Source: Hypericibacter sp049323455
GTDB lineage: Bacteria; Pseudomonadota; Alphaproteobacteria; Dongiales; Dongiaceae
Reading direction: 5' to 3'
DNA length: 64,000 nucleotides
Assembly: GCA_049323455.1 (NCBI GenBank)
Contig: JBMONF010000004.1
Location: 111,842 to 175,841 of the forward strand
The notes beneath the pieces were generated by a model that saw only the letters and a list, made by a program, of their open reading frames with translations, had not been told where the DNA came from and ran no database searches. Shown one piece after another: positions 47,016 to 55,953 of this stretch (its first letter is position 1; each line of letters starts with the position of its first letter). The position numbers and the translations under genes were made by a program.

Positions 47016-47995
47016 GGCAGGCGCGGCTCGAAGTGGGAGGGGAGATGGCCCGAGAGGCGCGGGTCGTCGATGAACTCGGTGCGCTGGCCGATCGGGTGGA
47101 ATCCGGATTTCTGATAAAGCGGCAAGGCGCTCGGATGGTCGAGCGTGCAGGTTTCGATCAGAACCCGGCGGGGGTCGCCCTGCCAGGCGGCGTCGATGGC
47201 GAAATGGAGCAAGTAAGGTCCGAGGCCGCGGCCGATGAACTCTTCCATCAGCCCCAGATGGTTGATCGTCACTTCGCCGGCCTCGCGGCGGTCGATCTCG
47301 ACATAGCCGGCCGGCGCGCCGTCCACATAAAGGACATAAACCTCTATGCGCGGATCGTGCACGATGCGGGCGATCTCGGCATCGCTCATATAGCGCCGGT
47401 AATACCAGAACCAGGGGTCGCCGACGCCGGCATAGAGATAGCGGAAGAAGCGGATCGGAATGGCCTCCGCGCGAAGGACGGCGAGCTTGCCCATCGGCAA
47501 AGCCACCGGCTGATGGGCCGGGCGCTCGGTCATCTCCAGCAAAGTGACGACGACCTCGATCTTGGGCGCCTTTTCCCGATCCGCCGGCTCGAGCCATCGC
47601 GACATCACGGTGCGGGGTGCAACCTCGTAGCCGAGCTTGGCGTAGAAGCCCTGGACCGCGCCGTTGGTCTCGCGGATCAGAAGCTGGATCTTGCGCAGGC
47701 CCCGCATCGCGGCCCAGCCCTCGGCGTGATGCACGAGCGCACGGCCGATGCCCCGGCGCCGCCGGTCGGGTGCCACCGCCAGCCGGTACATCCAGGCGCG
47801 GTGCCCGTCATGGCCGACCATGACCGTGCCCAGGAGCCGATCCTCCTCCTCGGCGAGGAAGAGGTCGCAATTCGCGCTGTCGCGCATGAGCGAAATGTCG
47901 ACGGCCGGATCGTTGGGCGCGTGATCGAGGCCGCAGGCGCGCCACAACGTTACGACGGCACCGAAATCCTCATCGCGATAGATGCGGATCTTCAT
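47012..47995 (-). CDS. tandem GNAT acetyltransferase (two domains fused)
   Basis: 327 residues. The first GNAT domain (about 1-147, MKIRIYRDEDFGAVVTLWRACGL, RLAVAPDRRRRGIGRALVHHAE) resembles YpeA-type acetyltransferases. The second (about 150-327, ALPMGKLAVLRAEAIPIRFFRYLYAGVGDPWFWYYRR and LMEEFIGRGLGPYLLHFAID) belongs to another GNAT family common in alphaproteobacteria. Each has its own acetyl-CoA loop (RRRGIG and IGRGLG), so both may be active. ATG at 47995 overlaps the sseA stop. Substrates unknown. Confidence 0.82.
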   Translation of the reverse strand: MKIRIYRDEDFGAVVTLWRACGLDHAPNDPAVDISLMRDSANCDLFLAEEEDRLLGTVMVGHDGHRAWMYRLAVAPDRRRRGIGRALVHHAEGWAAMRGLRKIQLLIRETNGAVQGFYAKLGYEVAPRTVMSRWLEPADREKAPKIEVVVTLLEMTERPAHQPVALPMGKLAVLRAEAIPIRFFRYLYAGVGDPWFWYYRRYMSDAEIARIVHDPRIEVYVLYVDGAPAGYVEIDRREAGEVTINHLGLMEEFIGRGLGPYLLHFAIDAAWQGDPRRVLIETCTLDHPSALPLYQKSGFHPIGQRTEFIDDPRLSGHLPSHFEPRLP

Positions 47996-48849
47996 GTGAG
48001 CTCGACCGGCGTGTCGCCCGGCAGGCCCCACTCGGCCCAGGAGCCGTCATAGACGGCGACGTCGCGATGGCCGATCAGGTGGAGCGCGAAGGCGAGCACC
48101 GACGCCGTCACGCCGGAGCCGCAGGAGCAGATCACGGGCCGAGAGAAATCGACGCCGGCCTTCAGGAAGTGCGCCCGGATCGCATCGGCCGGCAGAAAGG
48201 TCTTGGTCTTGGGATCGAGCAGATCGGTATAAGGCAGGTTCAGGCTGCCGGGGATGTGGCCCGAGCGCCGACCGGGCCAGGGCTCGGGTTCGGTGCCGCG
48301 AAAGCGGCCGGCGCTGCGCGCATCCACGAGCTGCTCGCGGCGCGAGGCGATGTTGGCGCGGACCTGCGCCTTGTCGCGCACCATCAGGTTGTTGAAGCGC
48401 GCGGTGAAGTGGCGCTCGCGCGGCTGCGGCGGCGTGTCCTCCACCGGGCGGCCCTCGGCGATCCATTTCGGCAGGCCGCCGTCGAGCAAGGCGACATCCT
48501 CGTGCCCGAACACGCGGAAGGTCCACCATACGCGGGCGGCACTCATCATGCCGTGCCCGTCGTAGACCACGATCTTGTTGCCGTCGCCCAAGCCCAGCTT
48601 GCGCACCCGCGCGGAGAACTTCTCGGGCGCAGGCAGCATATGGGGCAGGGGGCTGGAGGTGTCGGCGATCTCGTCGAGGTCGAAAAAGACCGCGCCCGGA
48701 ATGTGGCGCGCGTCATATTCCGCGCGCGCGTTCTTGCTCTGCACCGGCAGATAGTAGGTGGCGTCGACCACGCGGATGTCCGGCGAGGACAGCCGTTCGG
48801 CCAGCCAGGCGGTGCCGACCAGGCTCTCGGGGTGGACGTAACCGGTCAT
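47992..48849 (-). CDS. sseA: 3-mercaptopyruvate sulfurtransferase
   Basis: 285-residue two-domain rhodanese-fold protein. N-terminal inactive domain (LVGTAWLAERLSSPDIRVVDATYYLP) and C-terminal catalytic domain with the active-site loop CGSGVTA (about 232-238), the SseA signature that differs from thiosulfate rhodaneses. It moves sulfur from 3-mercaptopyruvate to thiols or cyanide. It overlaps alaX and the GNAT gene by 4 bases each, so it is translated as part of a tight operon. Confidence 0.9.
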   Translation of the reverse strand: MTGYVHPESLVGTAWLAERLSSPDIRVVDATYYLPVQSKNARAEYDARHIPGAVFFDLDEIADTSSPLPHMLPAPEKFSARVRKLGLGDGNKIVVYDGHGMMSAARVWWTFRVFGHEDVALLDGGLPKWIAEGRPVEDTPPQPRERHFTARFNNLMVRDKAQVRANIASRREQLVDARSAGRFRGTEPEPWPGRRSGHIPGSLNLPYTDLLDPKTKTFLPADAIRAHFLKAGVDFSRPVICSCGSGVTASVLAFALHLIGHRDVAVYDGSWAEWGLPGDTPVELT

Positions 48850-49556
48850 GATGCGAACGCGAGGTTGATGCGGCGGTTCTGCTTGCCCTTGCTCTCGATC
48901 TTGGCGACGAGGACGGGGCCGATCTCGCCGGTGCGCGCCACATGGGTGCCGCCGCAGGGCTGCAGATCGACCCCTTCGATCTCGAGCAGCCTGACCCGGC
49001 CCTGGCCGGTCGGCGGCTTCACCGACATGGTGCGGACCAGCTCGGGCCTGGCCGCGAGCTCCTCGTCGGTGATCCAGCGCGGGCGCACCGGATGATCCTC
49101 CTGGATCAGCCGGTTGAGCGCGGTTTCGATCGCGGCCTTGTCGGGCGCCTCCGGCAGATTGAAGTCGAGCCGCCCCTTGCCATCGCCGACCTGGCCGCCC
49201 GTCACTTCGCCGGGCACCACGGCGCAGAGCAGATGCAGGCAGGTATGCATGCGCATCAGGCGATGGCGACGCTCCCAGTCGATGACGGCCTCGACCTCCG
49301 TGCCGGGCGCGGGCAAGGCGGCATCGGGCGCTACCTTATGCAGAACCTCGTCGGGTGCCGCACCTTTGACCGTGTCCAGGATCGCGATCTCGCGCCCGTC
49401 CGGCAGCCGCAGGCGACCGCTGTCGCCCGGCTGGCCGCCACCCATCGGGTAGAATACCGTCCGATCGAGCCGGATGCCGTCGGCGTCGGCCGCCACGACC
49501 CGGGCCCGGCAGCTGCGGGCATAAGGATCCTCGCGAAAGACGAGCTCGGTCATCAC
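48846..49556 (-). CDS. alaX: alanyl-tRNA editing protein AlaX
   Basis: 236-residue free-standing homologue of the AlaRS editing domain. N-terminal second-additional-domain start TELVFREDPYARSCRARV, zinc ligands HTCLH and CGGTH, and the family block FYPMGGGQPGDSGRL. It hydrolyses Ser- and Gly-tRNA-Ala. It sits 7 bases after the cysK stop and overlaps sseA (ATGA). Confidence 0.88.
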   Translation of the reverse strand: MMTELVFREDPYARSCRARVVAADADGIRLDRTVFYPMGGGQPGDSGRLRLPDGREIAILDTVKGAAPDEVLHKVAPDAALPAPGTEVEAVIDWERRHRLMRMHTCLHLLCAVVPGEVTGGQVGDGKGRLDFNLPEAPDKAAIETALNRLIQEDHPVRPRWITDEELAARPELVRTMSVKPPTGQGRVRLLEIEGVDLQPCGGTHVARTGEIGPVLVAKIESKGKQNRRINLAFAS

Positions 49557-49563
49557 ATGCCCC

Positions 49564-50565
49564 TCAAGCGAGCCAGTCGGGGGTCGGCAGGCCTTTCGAG
49601 CGCAGGAAGGCCGGGTTGAAGAGCTTGCTCTGATAGCGCTGACCCGAATCGGCCAGCACGGTCACGATGGTGTGGCCAGGACCCATCTCCTTGGCGAGGC
49701 GGATCGCGCCGGCGACGTTGATCCCGCTCGAGCCGCCGAGGCAGAGACCTTCCTCCTTGAGCAGGTCGAACACGATCGGCAGAGCCTCCGCATCCGGGAT
49801 CTGGAACGGGGCGTCGATCGGCACGCCCTTGAGGTTCTCGGTGATGCGGCCTTGGCCGATGCCTTCGGTGATGGAACTGCCCTCGGCCTTGAGCTCGCCA
49901 TGCTTGTAGTAGTTGTAGAGCGCGGCACCGAGCGGGTCGGCGAGCCCGATCACGACCTTGGGGTTGCGCTCCTTGAGCGCCAGCGCCACGCCGGCCAGCG
50001 TGCCGCCGGTGCCGACCGCGCAGACGAAGCCGTCGACCTTGCCGTCCGTCTGGCGCCAGATCTCGGGGCCGGTGGTGCGGTAATGGCCCATGCGGTTGGC
50101 CGTGTTGTCGAACTGGTTGGCCCAGATGGCGCCATTGGGCTCCTTGGCCGCGAGCTCCTTGGCGAGCCGGCCCGAGACATGGACGTAATTGTTGGGGTCC
50201 TTGTAGGGAACGGCCGGCACCTCGCGCAGGTCGGCGCCGCACAGCCGCAACATGTCCTTCTTTTCCTGCGACTGCGTGTCGGGGATCACGATGACGGTGC
50301 GGTAGCCCAGCGCGTTGCCAACCAGCGCCAGCCCGATGCCGGTATTGCCGGCCGTGCCTTCGACGATCACGCCGCCGGGCTTGAGCTCGCCCCTGGCAAC
50401 GGCATCCTGGACGATGGCGAGTGCGGCCCGATCCTTGACCGAGCCGCCCGGATTGAGGAACTCCGCCTTGCCATAGATCTCGCAGCCCGTGAGGGCCGAC
50501 GCCTTGCGCAGGCGGATCAGCGGCGTGTTGCCGACCGCATCGATGAAGTCGCGCCGAATATCCAT
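49564..50565 (-). CDS. cysK: cysteine synthase family PLP enzyme
   Basis: 333-residue beta-replacing PLP enzyme. Schiff-base lysine in LNPGGSVKDRAAL, phosphate loop GTAGNTGIG (of the TSGNTG type), GTGGTLAGV and the C-terminal GLCLGGSSGINVAGA. Canonical role: O-acetylserine plus sulfide gives cysteine. The family also includes cystathionine beta-synthase-like and beta-cyanoalanine synthase enzymes, which sequence alone does not exclude. ATG at 50565 has no strong Shine-Dalgarno; the open frame to 50796 overlaps the M81 peptidase. Confidence 0.87.
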   Translation of the reverse strand: MDIRRDFIDAVGNTPLIRLRKASALTGCEIYGKAEFLNPGGSVKDRAALAIVQDAVARGELKPGGVIVEGTAGNTGIGLALVGNALGYRTVIVIPDTQSQEKKDMLRLCGADLREVPAVPYKDPNNYVHVSGRLAKELAAKEPNGAIWANQFDNTANRMGHYRTTGPEIWRQTDGKVDGFVCAVGTGGTLAGVALALKERNPKVVIGLADPLGAALYNYYKHGELKAEGSSITEGIGQGRITENLKGVPIDAPFQIPDAEALPIVFDLLKEEGLCLGGSSGINVAGAIRLAKEMGPGHTIVTVLADSGQRYQSKLFNPAFLRSKGLPTPDWLA

Positions 50566-50680
50566 GAAATGACAGTTGGTTATCGGGTGATCCGCACCTG
50601 AATCGGTGACGGCCTGCGGGCAGAGTAGCCGCGCGTGCGGTGCGGGATCAAGCGGCCAGGCCGCAGCATTTCGGCGGCGT

Positions 50681-52147
50681 TCAGGGGGCGCTGCGTCGCA
50701 CACCCGGCGGCAAGTGGCGGTAGGGCAGGCGGCGCAGATCGAGCGCCGCCGGTCCCGGCAGATCGACGTCGATGATGTGTCGGCAGAGCGGCGCAAAGGC
50801 CGCCCGGAAGTGGTTCTTGGCCTTCACGCAGAGCAACCGGACGGCCGCGAGGTCGATGCCGTGCAGATCGAAATAGCCGGGATCGTTCGGCGTCTGGCAG
50901 GTCTCGGTGACGATGATGCGAATGCCGGCCATCTCCAGAAGCGCGGTGCGGCCGAGCCCTACCGGCAGGTTGCGCTCCATCGGGCCCCGGTTGCGAAAGC
51001 ATCCATCGGTCAGCTTCAGCACCGTCGCCTCGCCCTCGACGGGCGGGCCGAAGCGGTCGGTCAAGCGCGCGCCCAGACGGACGCGCAGCCGGGCAGCCAG
51101 GCCCTCGCGATGGGCGCGCGCCACCAGCCCGGGGTCCCAGAAGAAGGCAAAGAGAGCCGGAACCGGGGCCTGCGCCTCCAGCAGGGCACGCAGCAGGCCC
51201 GGTGTATCGCCGATGCCGCCGGAGAGCGGGTTATCGGCGGGATCGAGCAGGGCCACGGTGCCGGAGCCCTCCGCGGCCGCCATGGACAGCGCCTCGGCCG
51301 GCCCCGGCAGGCGGATGAAGAAGCGGCCGGCGCGTTCTTCGAGGGCGCGCGCGAGCTCGGCGGCGACCAGGCCGGGCCGCTCGGCGTCGCGATCCGCGAA
51401 CACCATCGCCGCGGCGCCGGCATGAGGGCTGTCGCCATAGGCGAAGCCGCCGAAGACCGTGGCGTCGAGGATGTGCGGCGCGGCCTCGGACGCTCGCGCC
51501 CGGGCGGCGACTTCCGCCATCGGGCCGTCCGTGGTGCGCATGTTGAAGCTCGGCAGGATCAGCGGCAGCTTGACGATGGCGCCCTTGGGCGCGAGGCGTC
51601 CTTCGGCGAGCGCCACGAGCTGGCGCAGCAGCTTGTCCGCCGTCTCGGCCATATCGACATGCGGATAGGTCTTGTAGCCGGCGGCAAGGTCGATCAGCCC
51701 AACATGTTCGGCGCCGATATTCGCGTGCAGATCGAAGCTGACGGCGAGCGGCGTGCGGCCGATCCGTTGGCGCACGGCTCGAAGAAGATCGAGCTCCGGC
51801 GCGGGATCGGCGTCCGTGACGAGAGCGCCGTGGAGCGAGAGATAGACCGCGTCCCAAGGGCCCTGCTCGAGGCCGGCCAGGATGGCATCGCGAAGGGTCC
51901 GATAATCGGCATCCGGAACCGGCCCTCCCGGCGGCGCCGCGGCGCAGCGCAGGAACCGGACCGTCCAGCCTTCGACGGTTTCGGCAAAGCCGACGGCCGC
52001 GCCCATCTCGGTGGCCGTGCCGCGATAGAAGGCGCGAGCGGCGTCGCCCTCGACCCATTCGCGCGCCTGGAACGCGGCCAGCGGCGTCGGAACCGGCGAA
52101 AAGGAGTTGCCTTCGTGCCAGAGCCGGGCGACGGCCAGCCGCTTCAC
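50681..52147 (-). CDS. M81 (MlrC-like) metallopeptidase
   Basis: 488 residues, usual for MlrC family zinc proteins. N-terminal domain with metal ligands in AVSFDLHANIG and GYKTYPHVDMAETA, FGGFAYGDSPHAGAAAMVF, and the C-terminal domain with VTETCQTPNDPGYFDLHGIDL. MlrC degrades a linear tetrapeptide in microcystin breakdown; most relatives have unknown peptide or amide substrates and often sit beside peptide ABC transporters, as here. Starts at GTG 52147. The nudix gene ends 26 bases upstream. Confidence 0.85.
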   Translation of the reverse strand: MKRLAVARLWHEGNSFSPVPTPLAAFQAREWVEGDAARAFYRGTATEMGAAVGFAETVEGWTVRFLRCAAAPPGGPVPDADYRTLRDAILAGLEQGPWDAVYLSLHGALVTDADPAPELDLLRAVRQRIGRTPLAVSFDLHANIGAEHVGLIDLAAGYKTYPHVDMAETADKLLRQLVALAEGRLAPKGAIVKLPLILPSFNMRTTDGPMAEVAARARASEAAPHILDATVFGGFAYGDSPHAGAAAMVFADRDAERPGLVAAELARALEERAGRFFIRLPGPAEALSMAAAEGSGTVALLDPADNPLSGGIGDTPGLLRALLEAQAPVPALFAFFWDPGLVARAHREGLAARLRVRLGARLTDRFGPPVEGEATVLKLTDGCFRNRGPMERNLPVGLGRTALLEMAGIRIIVTETCQTPNDPGYFDLHGIDLAAVRLLCVKAKNHFRAAFAPLCRHIIDVDLPGPAALDLRRLPYRHLPPGVRRSAP

Positions 52148-52173
52148 GGGATCAAGGGCTCAAAATGGCCGCG

Positions 52174-52782
52174 TCACCGCCGGCCGAGCCAGCGGGCGCG
52201 GAGGGATTCCCGGTGCAGGAGCAGCCACTGCACGGCGATGATAGTGAGCGCGTTGGCGATGGTGCCGTCGGCCAGCATCTGCGGCAGGCGGGCCACGGGC
52301 ACCGCTTCGACCTTGATATCTTCGCCCTCGTGGTGAAGGCCGTGCACGCCGCCGGCGCCCCGGCTGTCGACGCGGCCGATGAAAAGGCGAACGGTCTCGG
52401 TAATGGCGCCCGGGCTGACGATGTAGCGGCAGATGGGCTCGAGATCGGCGACGACGAGCCCGGCCTCTTCCTGCGCTTCCCGCATCGCGACCTGCTCGGC
52501 CGTCTCGCCCGGGTCGATGATCCCCGCCACGGCCTCGATCTGCCAGGAGTTCATGCCCGTCAGGTAGGCGCCGATCCGGAACTGCTCGAGCAGCACGACC
52601 GCATCCTCGTCCGGGTCATAGAGCAGGACGGCGGCGACATGCCCCCGGTCATAGACTTCCCGATTGATGGGGCGGCTTTGGCTGCCGTCATGCAGGCGGT
52701 GCTGGAGGCGATAGCGGTCGACGCGGCCATAGCCCCGGTAGGCCGGCTGGACTTCGAGGATCTCGACGTCGGAATCGTTCAT
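52174..52782 (-). CDS. nudF: NUDIX hydrolase, ADP-ribose pyrophosphatase type
   Basis: 202 residues. Nudix box GIIDPGETAEQVAMREAQEEAGLVV complete, preceded by the ADPRase N-terminal swapped strand (YRLQHRLHDGSQSRPINREVYDRGHVAAVLLYDP) and followed by SPGAITETVRLFIGRVD, which identifies the NudF type. It hydrolyses ADP-ribose and related sugars. ATG at 52782 is the family start; the frame to 52983 is an arginine-rich extension. Divergent from the ABC transporter operon. Confidence 0.85.
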   Translation of the reverse strand: MNDSDVEILEVQPAYRGYGRVDRYRLQHRLHDGSQSRPINREVYDRGHVAAVLLYDPDEDAVVLLEQFRIGAYLTGMNSWQIEAVAGIIDPGETAEQVAMREAQEEAGLVVADLEPICRYIVSPGAITETVRLFIGRVDSRGAGGVHGLHHEGEDIKVEAVPVARLPQMLADGTIANALTIIAVQWLLLHRESLRARWLGRR

Positions 52783-53177
52783 GGGCTGCGGGGCGGCAAG
52801 GGTGATGGCAAGGCGCGCTTCGCGAGAACCGAAAGCGGGGCTGGCGAGCGAGTGGATCTCCGCCGGCCGTCGCCGCAATCGTCGTTGCCTGAAACGGCGG
52901 CGCGACCACGGGCAACCTATCAGAGGCGATGCCGGGCTGCCAGGAGGCCAACGATCGCCGCGATGCCGCGCGTCGCAGCGCAAAATGACGTTGCCGCATC
53001 GGCAGCCTGGTCAAGCTCGACTGATCTCTTGCGTAACCTTCGTTTATGCGTGAAATCCCTTGGACAACCGATACAAAGGGTGGTTTCCTAGCGGCAAAAT
53101 AAGGGGGTTGGCGGGCCTTTTTGAGGCTCTGTGCCGCCGCACAACCGGCTATCGCTGTCATGGGGAGGGAAGCGACG
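52783..53177. other. divergent intergenic region, nudix and ABC transporter
   Basis: About 395 bases. No full gene is seen. The part at 53030-53110 is more AT-rich than its surroundings (TTGCGTAACCTTCGTTTATG) and is the likely promoter area for the ABC operon. No clear terminator or riboswitch is visible. Confidence 0.45.
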
Positions 53178-54905
53178 ATGTCCGAAGATCTCGAGAAAAT
53201 CCATCCTTATCTGCCGAGGCTGCTGACCCAGCTGCGGGCAGGCAAGGTCGACCGCCGCGAATTTCTGCGCACCTCGACGCTGCTCGGCCTGTCGGCCGCA
53301 GCGGCATACTCGCTTGCCGGTTGCGAGGAGAAGAAGGAGGAGCAGCAGCAACAAAGCCAGGCGCCGGCGCAGCCCGCGCAGGAAACCCAGCAGGCCGCGG
53401 CACCGGCCGAGAACGTCATTCGGGTTGGCATGCGCGTGCCGGCCGTCGACAGCCCTCACACCTTCTCCTGGGTCTACGATTCGAACATCGTGCGCCAAGT
53501 CTGCGACTACCTGACCCGCACGGGCTACGACAACATCACGCGGCCTTGGCTCCTGGAGAAGTGGGAAGCCAGCCCCGATCTCAAGACTTGGACGCTGATT
53601 CTGAAGAAAGGGATCAAGTGGTCGAACGGCGACGAGCTGGTGGCGGACCATGTGATCTGGAACATCAAGCGCTGGCTCGACGAATCGGTTGGCTCCTCGG
53701 TGGTCGGCCTGATGAAGGGCTATATGCTGGCCGAATACGACACCGGCCAGAAGGACGAAGCCGGCAATCCGAAGATGGGGACCAAGCTCTGGTCCGACAA
53801 CGCCATCGAGAAAGTGGACGACTACACCATCCGGTTCAACTGCCAGCAGCCGCAATTGGCCGTGCCCGAGCATCTATTCCACTATCCGGCGCTGATTCTG
53901 CATCCGAGCGAGAACGGCAAGTTCGGCGTCAACTCGATCGGCACCGGCGCCTTCACGATGGTGGAGTTCGAGGTGAACAAGAGGGCGGTGATGAAGCGCC
54001 GCGACGGCTATTGGGGCAAGGCTCCGGCCGTCGAGACCATCGAGTTCATCGATCTCGGTGACGATCCGGCGGCCTCCGTCAGCGCGCTGGCCTCCAAGCA
54101 GATCCACGGTCTCTACGAGGCCTCGACCTCGCAGTACGCCGCGCTGCAGAAGATGGATCACATCAACCTTTACCAGACCTCGACCGGCCAGACCGCAGTC
54201 GCCCGCATGCAGCCGATCCACGACACCTGGAAGGACGCCAAGGTGCGCAAGGCGATGCGGCTCGCGATCGACACCGAGAAGGTGCTGCAAGTGGCCCATT
54301 TGGGCCTGGGCTCGCCGGGCGAGCACCATCATGTCGCGCCGATCCATCCGGAGTACGCCAAGCTCGAGTTCATGAAGCAGGACGTCGAGGGCGCAAAGAA
54401 GCTCCTGGCCGAGGCCGGTGTGCCCAACGGCTTCGAGACCGAGATTTTCTGCAAGAAGGATCCGGACTGGGAGCCGCAGGCGGTGCAGGCAATGGCCGAG
54501 ATGTGGAAGCAGATCGGCGTCAACGTGAAGATCAACGTGCTGCCCTCCTCGCAATATTGGGAGATCTGGAACAAGGAGACGGCGCCCTTCGCCTTCACCA
54601 CCTGGACGCATCGCCCGTTGGGCGTGATGGTGCTGGGATTGGCCTACCGGACGGGCGTGCCCTGGAACGAGAGCTTCTGGTCGAACAAGACCTTCGACGA
54701 GCTCTTGACCAAGGCCGAGGGCATTCTCGACGTCGAGGAGCGCCGCAAGGTCATGGCGGAGATCGAGAAGCTCATGCAGGAAGAAGGGCCGATCGTGCAG
54801 CCGCTCTGGCGTGCCGTCTTCACCGGCTTCGACAAGCGCGTGAAGGGCTTCCAGATCCACCCCACCTACTATCTCTTCTGCGAAGAGTGGTCGCTCGAAG
54901 CCTGA
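53178..54905 (+). CDS. ABC transporter substrate-binding lipoprotein (SBP_bac_5)
   Basis: 575 residues. A twin-arginine-like signal with lipobox: DRREFLRTSTLLGLSAAAAYSLAGC, so Tat export and lipidation are plausible. A short Gln/Ala/Glu-rich spacer follows. The SBP_bac_5 domain contains LLEKWEASPDLKTWTLILKKGIKWSNGDELVADHV and VRKAMRLAIDTEKVL. It binds peptides, opines or other medium-size solutes for import. ATG at 53178 has GGGGAGGGAAGCGACG upstream. First gene of a four-gene ABC operon. Confidence 0.88.
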   Translation: MSEDLEKIHPYLPRLLTQLRAGKVDRREFLRTSTLLGLSAAAAYSLAGCEEKKEEQQQQSQAPAQPAQETQQAAAPAENVIRVGMRVPAVDSPHTFSWVYDSNIVRQVCDYLTRTGYDNITRPWLLEKWEASPDLKTWTLILKKGIKWSNGDELVADHVIWNIKRWLDESVGSSVVGLMKGYMLAEYDTGQKDEAGNPKMGTKLWSDNAIEKVDDYTIRFNCQQPQLAVPEHLFHYPALILHPSENGKFGVNSIGTGAFTMVEFEVNKRAVMKRRDGYWGKAPAVETIEFIDLGDDPAASVSALASKQIHGLYEASTSQYAALQKMDHINLYQTSTGQTAVARMQPIHDTWKDAKVRKAMRLAIDTEKVLQVAHLGLGSPGEHHHVAPIHPEYAKLEFMKQDVEGAKKLLAEAGVPNGFETEIFCKKDPDWEPQAVQAMAEMWKQIGVNVKINVLPSSQYWEIWNKETAPFAFTTWTHRPLGVMVLGLAYRTGVPWNESFWSNKTFDELLTKAEGILDVEERRKVMAEIEKLMQEEGPIVQPLWRAVFTGFDKRVKGFQIHPTYYLFCEEWSLEA

Positions 54906-55002
54906 TCGGACCTGTTGCGGCGGGGCATCCGTGCGGTGCGGCGCCCCGCCGCCCTCATTCTCGTGATGCGTGGCGCTTCGGCGGCGAGGAGGTGAGCCGA
55001 GG

Positions 55003-55944
55003 ATGATCGCCTTTTTCGCCAAGCGCCTCGCCTACCTGCTGCTCACCATGCTGGTGGTGTCGTTCGTGATCTACACCATCAGCGAGTTCACGCCGGGCGA
55101 CGTGGCGCGCAAGGTGCTGGGTCCTTTCGCGACGCAACGCCAGGTCGAGCTGCTGACCGAGCAGATGGGGCTCAACCGCCCGGTCTATGTCCGCTACGTG
55201 GAATGGATGGGGCGGATCCTGACCGGCGATCTCGGTTACTCGACCCTCTACAAGACGGAGGTCAACAACGTCATCTGGAACCGGCTCGGCAACACGCTGA
55301 TCCTGGCATCGATCGCCTTTGCGATCATTGTTCCATCCTCGATCCTGATGGGTGTCGTAGCCGGCATGCGGGAAGGCTCGCGAACCGACCGATCGATCTC
55401 GCTGTTCAGCATGATCACCGCCTCGGTGCCGGAGTTCGCGTCCGGCGTGTTCTTCTCCTCGATCTTCGTCATCTGGCTGGGGCTGCTGCCCGGAACCTCG
55501 ACGCTGGGGACGGGCGGTGGCTGGTCCATCGCTTCGCAGCTCGTGCTGCCGGTGGCGGTGATGGTGTTCTACGATCTGGGATATGTGGTGCGCATGGTGC
55601 GCGCATCGATGGTCGAGGTGATGACGCGTCCGTATATCCGCACCGCCATGCTCAAGGGCTTGAGCTTCCGCGACGTCATCGTGAAGCACGCCTTGCGCAA
55701 CGCCATGATTGCGCCCTTTACCGTCATCCTGCTGCAGATCAACTACCTTGTGACGGGCGTCGTCGTGGTGGAGGCGGTATTCGCCTATCCGGGGTTCGGG
55801 CGCATGATGCTCGAAGCCGCGCTGTCGCAAGACATCGCGACCATCGAGGCGGGCGCGCTCTTCGCCGTGCTGGTCGCCGTCGTGACGCAGATCGTGGGTG
55901 ATTTCGGCTACATGCTGCTCAATCCCCGGATCCGGTTCAGCTGA
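55003..55944 (+). CDS. dipeptide/opine-type ABC permease (DppB family)
   Basis: 313 residues, six helices. N-terminal MIAFFAKRLAYLLLTMLVVSFVIYTISEFTPGD is standard for DppB. The EAA loop is MTRPYIRTAMLKGLSFRDVIVKHALRNAM. It forms a heterodimer with the next permease. Start at 55003 has GAGGAGGTGAGCCGAGG upstream; the longer frame to 54970 has no such site. Confidence 0.9.
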   Translation: MIAFFAKRLAYLLLTMLVVSFVIYTISEFTPGDVARKVLGPFATQRQVELLTEQMGLNRPVYVRYVEWMGRILTGDLGYSTLYKTEVNNVIWNRLGNTLILASIAFAIIVPSSILMGVVAGMREGSRTDRSISLFSMITASVPEFASGVFFSSIFVIWLGLLPGTSTLGTGGGWSIASQLVLPVAVMVFYDLGYVVRMVRASMVEVMTRPYIRTAMLKGLSFRDVIVKHALRNAMIAPFTVILLQINYLVTGVVVVEAVFAYPGFGRMMLEAALSQDIATIEAGALFAVLVAVVTQIVGDFGYMLLNPRIRFS

Positions 55945-55953
55945 GGGCCGAGG

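Noticed and set aside
46719..47597. 292-residue minus-strand version of the ferredoxin-like protein
   Set aside because: Its first 190 residues are an Arg-rich shadow of the GNAT gene; the true start is ATG 47015, coupled to the GNAT stop.
53060..54061. 333-residue plus-strand ORF overlapping the substrate-binding protein
   Set aside because: Out-of-frame Arg/Gly-rich shadow of the SBP_bac_5 gene, without a ribosome binding site.
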